Below, in pieces: positions 1 to 7,131 of a DNA stretch of 8,710 nucleotides. The stretch covers positions 1 to 8,710 of the forward strand of contig DXCD01000181.1 in assembly GCA_019116185.1 (NCBI GenBank), written 5' to 3'. A program made the translations under genes and the position numbers. The stretch's first letter is position 1; every line of letters begins with the position of its first letter. The notes under the pieces were generated by a model. The model saw only the letters and a list, made by a program, of their open reading frames with translations, had not been told where the DNA came from and did no database searches. The stretch comes from Candidatus Mediterraneibacter stercorigallinarum. GTDB taxonomy: Bacteria > Bacillota > Clostridia > Lachnospirales > Lachnospiraceae.

Positions 1-3000
1 AAATATGCGCTTCCTGCCACATTATCGCCAATTGTCACCTGCTGCTCCTGTACACGTACAACCGCTGAGACTGTCATCTCCTGGCCGAGCACATTTGCAG
101 TACCATTCACCATCACAGGGCCTGCCTGATCATAGCTGCCCTCCGGCTCTCCCCATGTCACCGGGAAGGACGCGCTGATCACTTCACCGTTCTGAAGCAC
201 TGCCGGCCTGGACTCAGGAAGCACCGGCTCTGTTCCGACCGGAACAGTAGTGGTGTAGTTGAGCAGAGCGGCTACCTGATCGATCATATTGACTGTTACG
301 GAAACCGTATCTCCTGCTGCTGTCTTGCCAGCTACTGAGAATGTTCCGGTCTGTGCGATCTGGTCTTCTGAAATCGCATCCCACTCAACTGCCATATCTT
401 CCTCTGATCCGTCTGAATAAACAGCCTTCACAGTTGCCGGAAGCTGCGGCATGCTGCCGGTCTTCACATAGTAGTTTCTTGACATCATATAATAGCTTAA
501 TGTCGTCTCGCCGGACCCACTCTCTACCGGCGTCGTATTGATCGTCACTGTCGCGGGATCAAGTCCTTCTGCGCTCGCCGTAACTGTGATCTCTCCGGCA
601 GTCTTGGTTGACTGCACGATCGCAACCAGCTGTCCGTTGAATGCATCTCTGTTGTCATCCTGATAAGACTGGTGATCATCCTGCTTTCCATTGTCAACGC
701 CGACAAGCTTTCCTTCGCCTTCTACTGTGAACTTCACATTGTTCGCAGCGTCAGGAACGATGTTGCCGTCTTCATCTGTAACATCAACTGTAATATAGGA
801 AAGTTCCGCGCCGTCTGCCGCGATTTCTGTACGGTCAACAGATGCGGACAATTCAGCTGCCTCGCCTGTTGTTGTGACGGAGGTGCGTCCCTCTACTGTG
901 CCCAGATCGATCGGCTGGCCTTCTGCATCCCATGCCTCTGCCGTGATCGTTCCGTCTTCATAAGGTACATTCCATGTCAGATACAGATTTTTGTTTGCTG
1001 TGCTGTTAGCGCCTTCGCCTTCATAAATCTGATAAGTATATCCGGCATTTGTCGTCTTGGTTGTAAATTCCTTTGTTCCCAGGTCTTTTACTTCACCGTC
1101 CGCTGTAGTCAATGTCAGCTTAACCTTCGCGGCATCTGTATACACGACTACCGGCACCTGTCCATTACTCTCCGCCACTACATCTTCATTCCATGCCGGA
1201 AGGATGTGAAGCGTATTTACATCGTCATTCCACTGGCTCTGATAGAAGTAGTAAGTGTCTTTCGGAAGTCCTGCTGTATCAATGATACCGAAGTAGGAGT
1301 TCTTCGGAGACGGCCATGACGCTACCGCGCCGGAGCCTGTTCCATTCCACGGAGTGGGCTCGCCGATATAATCAAAGCCTGTCCACACATATTCGCCGGC
1401 AACGAAATCACGCTGGATCACGTCATACCAGGCGCTGCTCGCTGTTGCTCCCCATCCCACGTGAGAATTATCGTAAGAAGTGAGCATCTTATCGTCTGTC
1501 TGACCTGCGCCGCCGTTTCCTAATCTGTCATAAACGCCCCGGCTGTTGACCGATGAAGCTGTCTCGGAACCATAAATGATCCAGTCCGGGCTTGCCGCAT
1601 GCTGGGAATCATACTGAGAACCGTTTGTGTAGTTTAATCCTACCACTCCGCCGGCTTCTGCCAGTGTATTCATGATATCATAGCCTGTTCCTGATGTATT
1701 GCCCTTGACTACATTGTCACCTCTGGTGACCAGTCTTGTTGTGTCAAGCGCCTGTGCCCAGCTGATCAGATCATCCTGTATATCCGCATATTGCTGATTC
1801 AGAGAACCAGCCCCCTCCTGAACTTCGTTTCCGATGGACCACATAATCACGGAAGGAGCATTCTGTCCTCTTTTGATTGCTGCGGTCAAATCGAACTGAG
1901 CCCATGTCATATCAGCCTCTCCGCCGATAATTTCATTATCGCCGCCGATCTCTGTCTTGAAGAACCTTGCATAATCCATGTTGTTGCCGTTCTTCGCCCA
2001 TGCCCAGCCGTCGAATACTTCGTCGATCACAAGTATTCCCTGCTCGTTGCAGGCCTCGATCAGCTCATCTGCCGCCGGGTTGTGTGTCACGCGGATCGAG
2101 TTACATCCCATCTCTTTCAGGATCTTCACCTGACGGTCAATGGCACTCTCCCAAGCCTCTGCGCCGAGTGCACCCTGGTCATGGTGCATGCACACACCCT
2201 TGAGCTTCATATTCTCTCCGTTCAGAGAGAAGCCTGTATCAGCGTCAAAATTAAAGTAACGGAATCCGTAGTCCGTGTCATATGTATCAACTACCTGATC
2301 CCCGATCTTTACCTCTGTCCTTACTGTATAGAGCTGCGGATTCTCCGTGCTCCACAGGATCGGAGCATTTGCCTGAACAACGGCGTTGATGTCAGCGCTT
2401 GATCCTGCTGTCACTTCCTGCGCCTCTGTTGTAACAGTTCCGATGCTGTCAGACACATCACCGTCTTTTGGGAATATGGTATGCGTAAGACTTATGCTCT
2501 TTGCCTCATCGGAATCATTGGCAATGTTTGTGCTGATATTTGTAGTAACGCTGCCTCCCTTCTCTGTCGCCAGATCCGGAGTCTCGATCTTGGTTCCGTA
2601 CAGGTCTACGTGTACGGGATCCGTGATCGTCAGATCCACGCTTCTGTAAATACCGCTTCCTGAATACCAGCGGCTTGACGGAGTCTGGTGATCCACTTTC
2701 ACAGTAATCACATTATCTCCGTCCAAATTTACATAATCTGTAATGTCATAGGAGAACGGGGTGTAACCGTACGGATGCGTACCAACCTGAACACCGTTCA
2801 CCCAGACAGTGGAATTCATATAAACACCGCCGAAGTCAATCCGGATCTGCTTGCCGGCAGCGCTTTCATCCAGCGTAAAGTTCTTTCTGTACCATCCGGT
2901 ACCGCCCGGGAGATAACCGCTCTCCGCTTCCATTGATGTTGAGTAATCCTGCTCGATACTGTAATCGTGCGGAAGGTTCACCTGCTCCCAGGTGGAGTCA

Positions 3001-3257
3001 TTGAAGCCCGGCTCCTCCGCGCCGGATGCATCGCCAAGGTAGAACTTCCAGTTATCATTGAAGCTCTCCGAGCGGACTGCTCCATCATAGCTGTTCACAT
3101 ATACGGCTTCAGGCTCGGAACTCATCTGTACACTTGAGTCAGATCCTACTCTGACAGCCGGACCAGCTGCAAACGCCATGGATGGAATCACCATTCCTGC
3201 CGCGAGTACCGCTGCAATCGCTGCTGCTCCCTTTCTTTTTAAATCTTTTCTCTTCAT
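1..3257 (-). CDS. Secreted multidomain GH2 beta-galactosidase-type glycoside hydrolase (3' end outside window)
   Basis: Reading the reverse strand from ATG at 3257 gives at least 1085 codons with no stop down to base 1, so the C-terminus is missing. Residues 1-30 form a signal peptide: a Lys/Arg-rich start, a hydrophobic Ala-rich core and a cleavage site after AFA, so the enzyme is exported. The GH2 sugar-binding domain follows (NLPHDYS at 94-100, RWYSGSGIYR at 196-205), then the Ig-like domain. The catalytic TIM barrel carries KLKGVCMHHDQGALG (351-365), NSIRVTHNP (386-394), the acid/base E478 in WSIGNE and the nucleophile E565 in GSE, plus GFDYIGEPTPW (627-637). After this come a DUF4982-like region (about 668-745), a GH2 C-terminal domain 5-like module (about 795-905) and two bacterial Ig-like (Big_4 type) modules (about 930-1075). 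Families of this layout usually cleave terminal beta-galactosides; beta-galactosidase is an inference from family, and beta-glucuronidase or another GH2 activity is not excluded. Carbohydrate-binding or cell-wall anchor modules may lie beyond the edge. An upstream in-frame TTG at 3272 is an alternative start. It is monocistronic as far as seen, behind the sucrose operon terminator. Confidence 0.93.
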   Translation of the reverse strand, partial: MKRKDLKRKGAAAIAAVLAAGMVIPSMAFAAGPAVRVGSDSSVQMSSEPEAVYVNSYDGAVRSESFNDNWKFYLGDASGAEEPGFNDSTWEQVNLPHDYSIEQDYSTSMEAESGYLPGGTGWYRKNFTLDESAAGKQIRIDFGGVYMNSTVWVNGVQVGTHPYGYTPFSYDITDYVNLDGDNVITVKVDHQTPSSRWYSGSGIYRSVDLTITDPVHVDLYGTKIETPDLATEKGGSVTTNISTNIANDSDEAKSISLTHTIFPKDGDVSDSIGTVTTEAQEVTAGSSADINAVVQANAPILWSTENPQLYTVRTEVKIGDQVVDTYDTDYGFRYFNFDADTGFSLNGENMKLKGVCMHHDQGALGAEAWESAIDRQVKILKEMGCNSIRVTHNPAADELIEACNEQGILVIDEVFDGWAWAKNGNNMDYARFFKTEIGGDNEIIGGEADMTWAQFDLTAAIKRGQNAPSVIMWSIGNEVQEGAGSLNQQYADIQDDLISWAQALDTTRLVTRGDNVVKGNTSGTGYDIMNTLAEAGGVVGLNYTNGSQYDSQHAASPDWIIYGSETASSVNSRGVYDRLGNGGAGQTDDKMLTSYDNSHVGWGATASSAWYDVIQRDFVAGEYVWTGFDYIGEPTPWNGTGSGAVASWPSPKNSYFGIIDTAGLPKDTYYFYQSQWNDDVNTLHILPAWNEDVVAESNGQVPVVVYTDAAKVKLTLTTADGEVKDLGTKEFTTKTTNAGYTYQIYEGEGANSTANKNLYLTWNVPYEDGTITAEAWDAEGQPIDLGTVEGRTSVTTTGEAAELSASVDRTEIAADGAELSYITVDVTDEDGNIVPDAANNVKFTVEGEGKLVGVDNGKQDDHQSYQDDNRDAFNGQLVAIVQSTKTAGEITVTASAEGLDPATVTINTTPVESGSGETTLSYYMMSRNYYVKTGSMPQLPATVKAVYSDGSEEDMAVEWDAISEDQIAQTGTFSVAGKTAAGDTVSVTVNMIDQVAALLNYTTTVPVGTEPVLPESRPAVLQNGEVISASFPVTWGEPEGSYDQAGPVMVNGTANVLGQEMTVSAVVRVQEQQVTIGDNVAGSAY

Positions 3258-3269
3258 CCTTTTTTTGGA

Positions 3270-3282
3270 CAATTTATCCTTT
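3270..3282 (-). promoter_or_regulatory. Shine-Dalgarno-like AAAGGA favouring an upstream TTG start of the GH2 gene
   Basis: On the minus strand AAAGGA occupies 3282-3277 and lies 4 bases before an in-frame TTG (3272-3270), but 19 bases before the ATG at 3257. The ATG itself has only AGG directly touching it, which is too close to act as a normal ribosome binding site. TTG would add five residues (MSKKR) to the positively charged signal peptide start. An in-frame TAA lies a little further upstream, so the start must be one of the codons between it and 3257. I kept the ATG as the nominal start because it is the only ATG. Confidence 0.35.
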
Positions 3283-3283
3283 C

Positions 3284-3325
3284 TCAGTCCTTTTCCTCCA
3301 TTCTTTTATATTTTGCACATTGCAC
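3284..3325 (-). other. Possible 13-codon leader minicistron before the GH2 gene
   Basis: A very strong Shine-Dalgarno sequence GGAGGAGG (minus strand 3336-3329) precedes a GTG at 3325-3323. That GTG opens 13 codons reading MQCAKYKRMEEKD and ends at TGA 3286-3284. The next ribosome binding site (3282-3277) begins right after this stop, and the GH2 start follows within 11 to 27 bases, close enough for re-initiation. The same Shine-Dalgarno could instead serve an ATG at 3320 that ends after four codons. It is out of frame with the GH2 gene. Such short frames arise by chance in purine-rich leaders, so this is only a candidate. Confidence 0.15.
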
Positions 3326-3354
3326 TCGCCTCCTCCAAAGGGTATATTTGTGCA

Positions 3355-3382
3355 ATTATGCAATTGATACTTATTATTGTAA
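3355..3382 (-). promoter_or_regulatory. Candidate sigma-A promoter of the GH2 gene
   Basis: On the minus strand TTACAA (3382-3377) is followed after 16 bases by CATAAT (3360-3355), which matches the -10 consensus at five of six positions; the -35 match is weak. Transcription from here would start near 3348, about a dozen bases before the GGAGGAGG at 3336. Three GTTCA repeats sit immediately upstream, which would suit a promoter with a poor -35 that needs an activator. The leader is AT-rich and offers other weak matches, so confidence is low. Confidence 0.25.
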
Positions 3383-3388
3383 CATTTC

Positions 3389-3428
3389 TATGAACTTTTT
3401 CCTATTTTTTTGTGAACGCAATATGAAC
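3389..3428 (-). repeat. Three GTTCAYA direct repeats phased by 11 and 22 bp
   Basis: On the minus strand the heptamers GTTCATA (3428-3422), GTTCACA (3417-3411) and GTTCATA (3395-3389) have the same orientation, with start-to-start distances of 11 and 22 bases. All three therefore fall on the same face of the helix. The last copy ends about 7 bases before the candidate -35. The outer two copies share a longer AAGTTCATA core. This looks like an activator or response-regulator site for the GH2 gene, but which protein binds is not visible. Confidence 0.4.
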
Positions 3429-3497
3429 TTTGTAAATAGTGCTTTGTTTTAGGTTTATTTAATGCTCTAAAAAATACGAAAATTGGTAGATATTTAC

Positions 3498-3532
3498 AAA
3501 AATGCCACGTTTTTTCATAACGTGGCATTTTT
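3498..3532 (-). terminator. Intrinsic terminator closing the scrA-scrB operon
   Basis: A 14-bp perfect stem pairs 3498-3511 with 3519-3532 around a 7-base loop. The core is GCCACG/CGTGGC flanked by A/T runs, so the stem is followed by U-rich RNA on either strand. It starts 25 bases after the stop codon of the GH32 gene and separates that gene from the GH2 leader. Because the flanks are symmetric it could also block plus-strand transcription. Confidence 0.82.
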
Positions 3533-3556
3533 ATACTAAAGTTTTATTAATTTGAA

Positions 3557-4987
3557 CTAAATTTGTATTAGCTTAAAACAGATATCTGCTTTGTCTGCTT
3601 CCATGCGGACGCATGCCTTTTTCGGATAGTACCTTGTGCTGAACACATACTCTCCGCCGTTTATGAATACCTCTACAGAAGATATGTCTGTCAGTATCCT
3701 GAGGTCTTCCAGCTGTTCCAGGTCAACATATCGGAGTCCTCTTCCAGCGGAGGCGGATTCCTTGTCCTGATCCGTAAACCGCATCTCAAATCTTCCGTCC
3801 CTGTATTCCAGCACCAGCTCTTCTCCGAGCACTGCGCGGAAACAGTTTTCCCTGATTCCGCGTACAGTCAGGTCATACACTTCGTATCCCTCTATATGAA
3901 ACGGCTCTTTTCCAAGTTGTTTCTGGCCGTTCTGCAAAGGATACTCGCTCTCTTCCAGTTCTCTGACAGGGCACTGCCGGATCGTTCCGCCTTCCACGAA
4001 GATTTCCCTGGGGAAGGTGAAACAGTGCTGCCATCCGTCTTTTATAGTCGGATTGGTATATTCCTCACAGTCCGGCATTCCCATCCAGCCGATCTGGATA
4101 CGCCTTCCGTCCCCGGTCTCAAAGCTCTGGGGAGCATAGTAATCGAAGCCATAGTCCCACAGCCTGTATTCTGACAGCCTGCACTCGTCCAGGATATCTC
4201 CATCTACGAGAAAATATCCCGACTGGTATACATTCCGCTCCTCCCATACGCCTCCTGCCAGCCCCTGTACGGATGCTGACAGGATCTTCCTGCCGCCTGT
4301 CTCAAAATAGTCCGGGCACTCCCACATATACCCAAAGGGCTCTTTCGTGCTCACACGATTGTGAAGGATCCAGTTGATCCGGTCCTTGGAACGGAAGATC
4401 AGCGCCTGGCCTGTGTCTTCCTTTGTTCGCGCGCCCTGTATCATATAGTAGAGTTCCCCGTCTTTCCACACCTTCGGATCTCTTACGTGGAGGGTCAGGT
4501 CAGACGGATAATCCGCATTCTTCATAAGCTCCTGCTTGTGCCCGAAGGTTATTCCGTCCTTGCTTGTCACAAGGATGGTATTTGCCTCTCGCCCTGTGTT
4601 CACATAGTCATAATCTTCCCGGTCTTCGAGTTTTACATTTCCTGTGTAATACAGATACATGACGCTGTCCTCGATAAACGCGGAACCGGAATACACTCCG
4701 TGACAGTCAAAGGGCTGGTCCGGGTACAATGCTGTCCCCTGATATTCCCATTCGACCATATCTTTACTCGTACAATGGCCCCACATTTTTACTCCGCCTT
4801 CTGCATTAAAAGGCGAATATTGGAAAAATGCATGGTAAACTCCGTTGAACTGGCAGAGTCCGTTCGGATCATTGAGCCATCCCACAGGCGGCTGCAAATG
4901 AATCTTCTGACGGAAGCGGACATCTGTCCGCGCTGCCTTCTCTGCATTCTCTGTAAGCCTTATCAAGTCCCTTGTCAGTGCATTCAT
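3557..4987 (-). CDS. scrB: Sucrose-6-phosphate hydrolase (GH32 invertase)
   Basis: This is a cytoplasmic glycoside hydrolase family 32 enzyme. It splits the sucrose-6-phosphate delivered by the adjacent PTS permease into glucose-6-phosphate and fructose. From the chosen start it has 476 residues, normal for the family. All three catalytic motifs of the five-bladed propeller are visible: WLNDPNG at 37-43 with nucleophile D40, RDP at 169-171 with the transition-state stabiliser D170, and EC at 223-224 with acid/base E223. The C-terminal beta-sandwich carries SSVEVFINGG at about 436-445. There is no signal peptide. An in-frame ATG two codons earlier (4993) is possible, but the only Shine-Dalgarno lies 1 base from it and 7 bases from the ATG at 4987, so 4987 is preferred. 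It starts about 50 bases after the scrA-like stop with no terminator between, so the two are probably co-transcribed. A beta-fructosidase acting on other fructosides is the alternative, but the PTS neighbour argues for sucrose-6-phosphate. Confidence 0.94.
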   Translation of the reverse strand: MNALTRDLIRLTENAEKAARTDVRFRQKIHLQPPVGWLNDPNGLCQFNGVYHAFFQYSPFNAEGGVKMWGHCTSKDMVEWEYQGTALYPDQPFDCHGVYSGSAFIEDSVMYLYYTGNVKLEDREDYDYVNTGREANTILVTSKDGITFGHKQELMKNADYPSDLTLHVRDPKVWKDGELYYMIQGARTKEDTGQALIFRSKDRINWILHNRVSTKEPFGYMWECPDYFETGGRKILSASVQGLAGGVWEERNVYQSGYFLVDGDILDECRLSEYRLWDYGFDYYAPQSFETGDGRRIQIGWMGMPDCEEYTNPTIKDGWQHCFTFPREIFVEGGTIRQCPVRELEESEYPLQNGQKQLGKEPFHIEGYEVYDLTVRGIRENCFRAVLGEELVLEYRDGRFEMRFTDQDKESASAGRGLRYVDLEQLEDLRILTDISSVEVFINGGEYVFSTRYYPKKACVRMEADKADICFKLIQI

Positions 4988-4994
4988 ACTCATT

Positions 4995-5000
4995 CTCCCT
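4995..5000 (-). promoter_or_regulatory. Ribosome binding site deciding the scrB start
   Basis: AGGGAG on the minus strand (5000-4995) is the only Shine-Dalgarno match before scrB. Spacing is 1 base to the ATG at 4993 and 7 bases to the ATG at 4987; only the second is normal, so translation probably starts at 4987. Confidence 0.6.
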
Positions 5001-5036
5001 GTTTCAAATCATCTTGTAGTTTCTCTTCTATATTAA

Positions 5037-6992
5037 TTATTTCTTTAATTTCATTATTGCCGTGTCCGTTCCTGCTGCCCCGGGCTCTGTCTTAACCACT
5101 TCAGAATACTGATCCGCATTGGTCAGGATCACCATGGTCGTCGCCGGGTATCCTGCTGAACGGATCGTATCCAGGTCAGCCTCGATCAGAACATCTCCCG
5201 CATGGATCTGGTCTCCATCTGATACCCTCTTTGTAAAGCCTTTCCCATCCAGCTTCACAGTATCCACTCCGATATGTATAAGAAGCTCCCCGCCGCTCTT
5301 TGTGGCAATGCATACCGCGTGTCCGGTGTCAAACACATTGATCACTTCCCCGTCGCATGGAGCTGCGATCCTGCCGTCTTCCGGCTCTATCGCAATGGTC
5401 GTTCCCAGCATCTCGGAGGCAAATGTCTCGTCACTGACTTCAGAGAGGGGAATAATCTTTCCTTTTGCCGGGCTGTAAATTGTTTCTTCCGCAAGTTCTG
5501 CTCCCCCGCATGCGCTCTCGGTATCTGATTCTTCTGATGAAGCCGACTGATCCGGAATCCCTGCCGGCGCTGCCGCTGTCCCGCCATTAACAGCTGCTGT
5601 CTCAGCCTTCGGCTTCTGGTCTTTATATATAAGGAAGGAAATCACAAATGCAACACCCACTGCGATTGCCATCTCGATCACATACTGCACCGGCTGTTCC
5701 AGGCAGAGCAGGATTCCGAAGATACCTGTCACGCCTGTTCCCTTTGCCCCGAGGTGTACCAGGGATGCATACAGCGCTCCGCATCCGCCTCCGATACAAC
5801 CTGCGATAAAGGGCTTGAAGAATCTTAAGTTCACGCCAAAGATCGCGGGTTCTGTGATTCCCATGAACGCGCTCAGCGAGGATGGAAGGGCCAGTGATTT
5901 GATCTTTTTGTCTTTTGATTTCAGAGCCACTGCAAGCGCAGCCGCGCCCTGCGCCACATTTGCCGCGCTTGCCAGCGGGAGCCAGTATGTCACGCCGTAC
6001 TGCGCGATCTGTCCGATGTCGATCGCTGTGTACATCTGATGGATACCCGTCACCACGGTCGGCGCATACAGGCCGCCCATGATGAGGCTTCCGATTCCCA
6101 GCGGAAGGGTGAGCAGCCACTGGATGCCTCCGAGGATCGCGTTCTCAGCCCACACGAAGACAGGTCCGATAATGGAAAGAGTGAGGTAGCCTGTGACGAA
6201 CACGCTGACCAGAGGAGTTACGAAGAGATCCAGCACCTCCGGCACGATCTTGTGCAGCTTCTTCTCGATCACGGAGAGTACCCATACTGCAATAACAACG
6301 GGGATCACGTGTCCCTGATAACCTACCATGTCAATGTCATAGAGTCCGAAGAATACGGACTGTGTCTGCTGTACGCCCTCTGTTGCCACGGTGTACGCAT
6401 TCTGCAGCGCCGGATTGATCATGATCATGCCGATGACCGCGCCCAGATAGGGATTCGCGCCGAATGCCTTTGCCGCTGAAAACGCGATCAGGATCTGCAG
6501 GAATGTGTATGCTGTATTGCTGAACAGATTGGCAAACACATAGATCGAGCTGCTCGTATCCATGCTGATGAATCCGTTGTTGATCATAAAGTCCAGGGAA
6601 TTCATGATACCCATAAGGAAGCCGCTTGCCACGATGGCCGGGATGATCGGCACGAAGATATCTCCCAGAAGCTTGATTGCCCTCATAAATATATTCTGCT
6701 TCTGCGCTGCCGCTTCTTTTGCCTCTGCCTTGGAGCTTGCCATGATCCCTGCGATGGAAATGAATTCATCGAATACTTTATTGACCGTGCCGGTTCCGAG
6801 AATGATCTGGAGCTGCCCTGACGCCTCGAACACACCTTTCACTCCGTCAACATTTTCGATGGCTTCTTTATCCGCCTTACTGTTGTCAGCAATAACAAGA
6901 CGAAGCCTTGTCGCACAGTGGGCCGCGGATACGATGTTCTTGCTTCCGCCGACCAGATCCAGAATTGCCTGTGCTGTCTTTCTGTAATCCAT
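5037..6992 (-). CDS. scrA: Sucrose-type PTS enzyme II, fused EIIBCA permease
   Basis: This 651-residue membrane protein imports a sugar, most likely sucrose, while phosphorylating it with phosphate from PEP via HPr. The EIIB domain (about 1-85) has the phospho-cysteine C26 in the typical HCATRLRL motif. The EIIC membrane domain (about 105-457) has roughly ten hydrophobic segments and the sugar-site signature GITEPAIFG at 378-386. After an Ala/Ser/Glu-rich flexible linker (about 458-503) comes a glucose-type EIIA domain, with H558 in DTGHAV and the phospho-accepting H573 in LLIHIGVDTV. All three phosphorylation domains are intact, so no separate EIIA is needed. AAGGAG (7005-7000) lies 7 bases before the ATG. 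Just upstream is a promoter with a palindromic operator, and the GH32 hydrolase follows in the same operon. Sucrose specificity is inferred from the overall resemblance to ScrA and from scrB; trehalose and beta-glucoside enzymes share this architecture. Confidence 0.95.
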   Translation of the reverse strand: MDYRKTAQAILDLVGGSKNIVSAAHCATRLRLVIADNSKADKEAIENVDGVKGVFEASGQLQIILGTGTVNKVFDEFISIAGIMASSKAEAKEAAAQKQNIFMRAIKLLGDIFVPIIPAIVASGFLMGIMNSLDFMINNGFISMDTSSSIYVFANLFSNTAYTFLQILIAFSAAKAFGANPYLGAVIGMIMINPALQNAYTVATEGVQQTQSVFFGLYDIDMVGYQGHVIPVVIAVWVLSVIEKKLHKIVPEVLDLFVTPLVSVFVTGYLTLSIIGPVFVWAENAILGGIQWLLTLPLGIGSLIMGGLYAPTVVTGIHQMYTAIDIGQIAQYGVTYWLPLASAANVAQGAAALAVALKSKDKKIKSLALPSSLSAFMGITEPAIFGVNLRFFKPFIAGCIGGGCGALYASLVHLGAKGTGVTGIFGILLCLEQPVQYVIEMAIAVGVAFVISFLIYKDQKPKAETAAVNGGTAAAPAGIPDQSASSEESDTESACGGAELAEETIYSPAKGKIIPLSEVSDETFASEMLGTTIAIEPEDGRIAAPCDGEVINVFDTGHAVCIATKSGGELLIHIGVDTVKLDGKGFTKRVSDGDQIHAGDVLIEADLDTIRSAGYPATTMVILTNADQYSEVVKTEPGAAGTDTAIMKLKK

Positions 6993-7030
6993 ATTACCTC
7001 TCCTTCCCTTTAAATAAACGTATTTTTCTC

Positions 7031-7056
7031 TTTATGAAATCATATTTTATGAAATC
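7031..7056. repeat. Direct repeat of the operator half-site
   Basis: TTTATGAAATC occurs at 7031-7041 and again at 7046-7056, 15 bases apart. The second copy is the left arm of the palindrome at 7048-7065. The first copy has no matching right arm, so it may be a decayed or auxiliary half-site downstream of the -10 of the scrA promoter. A 15-base offset places it on roughly the opposite helical face from the main site. Confidence 0.5.
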
Positions 7057-7072
7057 GATTTCATATCTTGAA
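7044..7072 (-). promoter_or_regulatory. Candidate promoter of the scrA-scrB operon
   Basis: On the minus strand TTCAAG (7072-7067) and TAAAAT (7049-7044) are separated by exactly 17 bases. The -10 matches five of six consensus positions; the -35 matches three. The spacer is almost filled by the perfect palindrome at 7048-7065, so a bound repressor would directly hinder RNA polymerase. The site lies just downstream of the repressor gene's terminator and about 50 bases before the scrA start. Confidence 0.5.
7048..7065. promoter_or_regulatory. 18-bp perfect palindromic operator, also a perfect cre-type site
   Basis: TATGAAATCGATTTCATA is a perfect inverted repeat centred on CG, as expected for LacI-family dimers. 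The inner 14 bases (7050-7063) also fit every fixed position of the classical CcpA cre consensus TGWAANCGNTNWCA. It sits between the -35 and -10 of the scrA promoter, next to the LacI-type repressor gene. It may therefore be bound by the local repressor, by CcpA, or by both. Confidence 0.8.
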
Positions 7073-7086
7073 TAAATAATAAGAAA

Positions 7087-7116
7087 AAAAATGCCATTTG
7101 TAAATATGGCATTTTT
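7087..7116 (-). terminator. Intrinsic terminator of the repressor gene
   Basis: An 11-bp stem pairs 7087-7097 with 7106-7116 around an 8-base loop, with core ATGCCAT/ATGGCAT. On the minus strand it is followed by an uninterrupted U run from the A-rich stretch at 7084-7090. It begins 16 bases after the repressor stop and lies upstream of the scrA promoter, so the repressor and scrA are separate transcription units. Confidence 0.75.
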
Positions 7117-7131
7117 ACTGATATTTAACAT

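Noticed and set aside
672..1319. Plus-strand open frame of 215 codons, Cys- and Ile-rich
   Set aside because: It lies wholly antisense to the GH2 coding frame, which has clear domain homology through this stretch. Its composition is typical of an antisense shadow and it has no supporting ribosome binding site or domain.
1791..2402. Plus-strand open frame of 203 codons
   Set aside because: It is antisense to the GH2 catalytic domain that contains E478 and the HHDQGALG motif; it is a shadow of that gene.
3351..3366. TGCAATTATGCAATTG near the GH2 promoter as a palindromic operator
   Set aside because: Only the outer TGCA arms pair and the centre does not. It reads better as a short GCAATT direct repeat in AT-rich DNA, too weak to call.
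3411..3428. TGTGAACGCAATATGAAC looked like a second cre-type site before the GH2 gene
   Set aside because: The spacing around the CG does not fit TGWAANCGNTNWCA and there is no inverted symmetry. The segment is better described as two of the three direct GTTCAYA repeats.
4361..5095. Plus-strand open frame of 244 codons spanning the scrB 5' half and the scrA end
   Set aside because: It is antisense to scrB motifs WLNDPNG and RDP and runs over the scrA stop. It shows no recognisable domain and no own promoter or ribosome binding site that I can support.
5623..6120. Minus-strand 165-codon frame inside scrA
   Set aside because: It is a different frame of the same strand, rich in Arg/Gly/His, and overlaps the conserved EIIC signature GITEPAIFG; it is a shadow frame.
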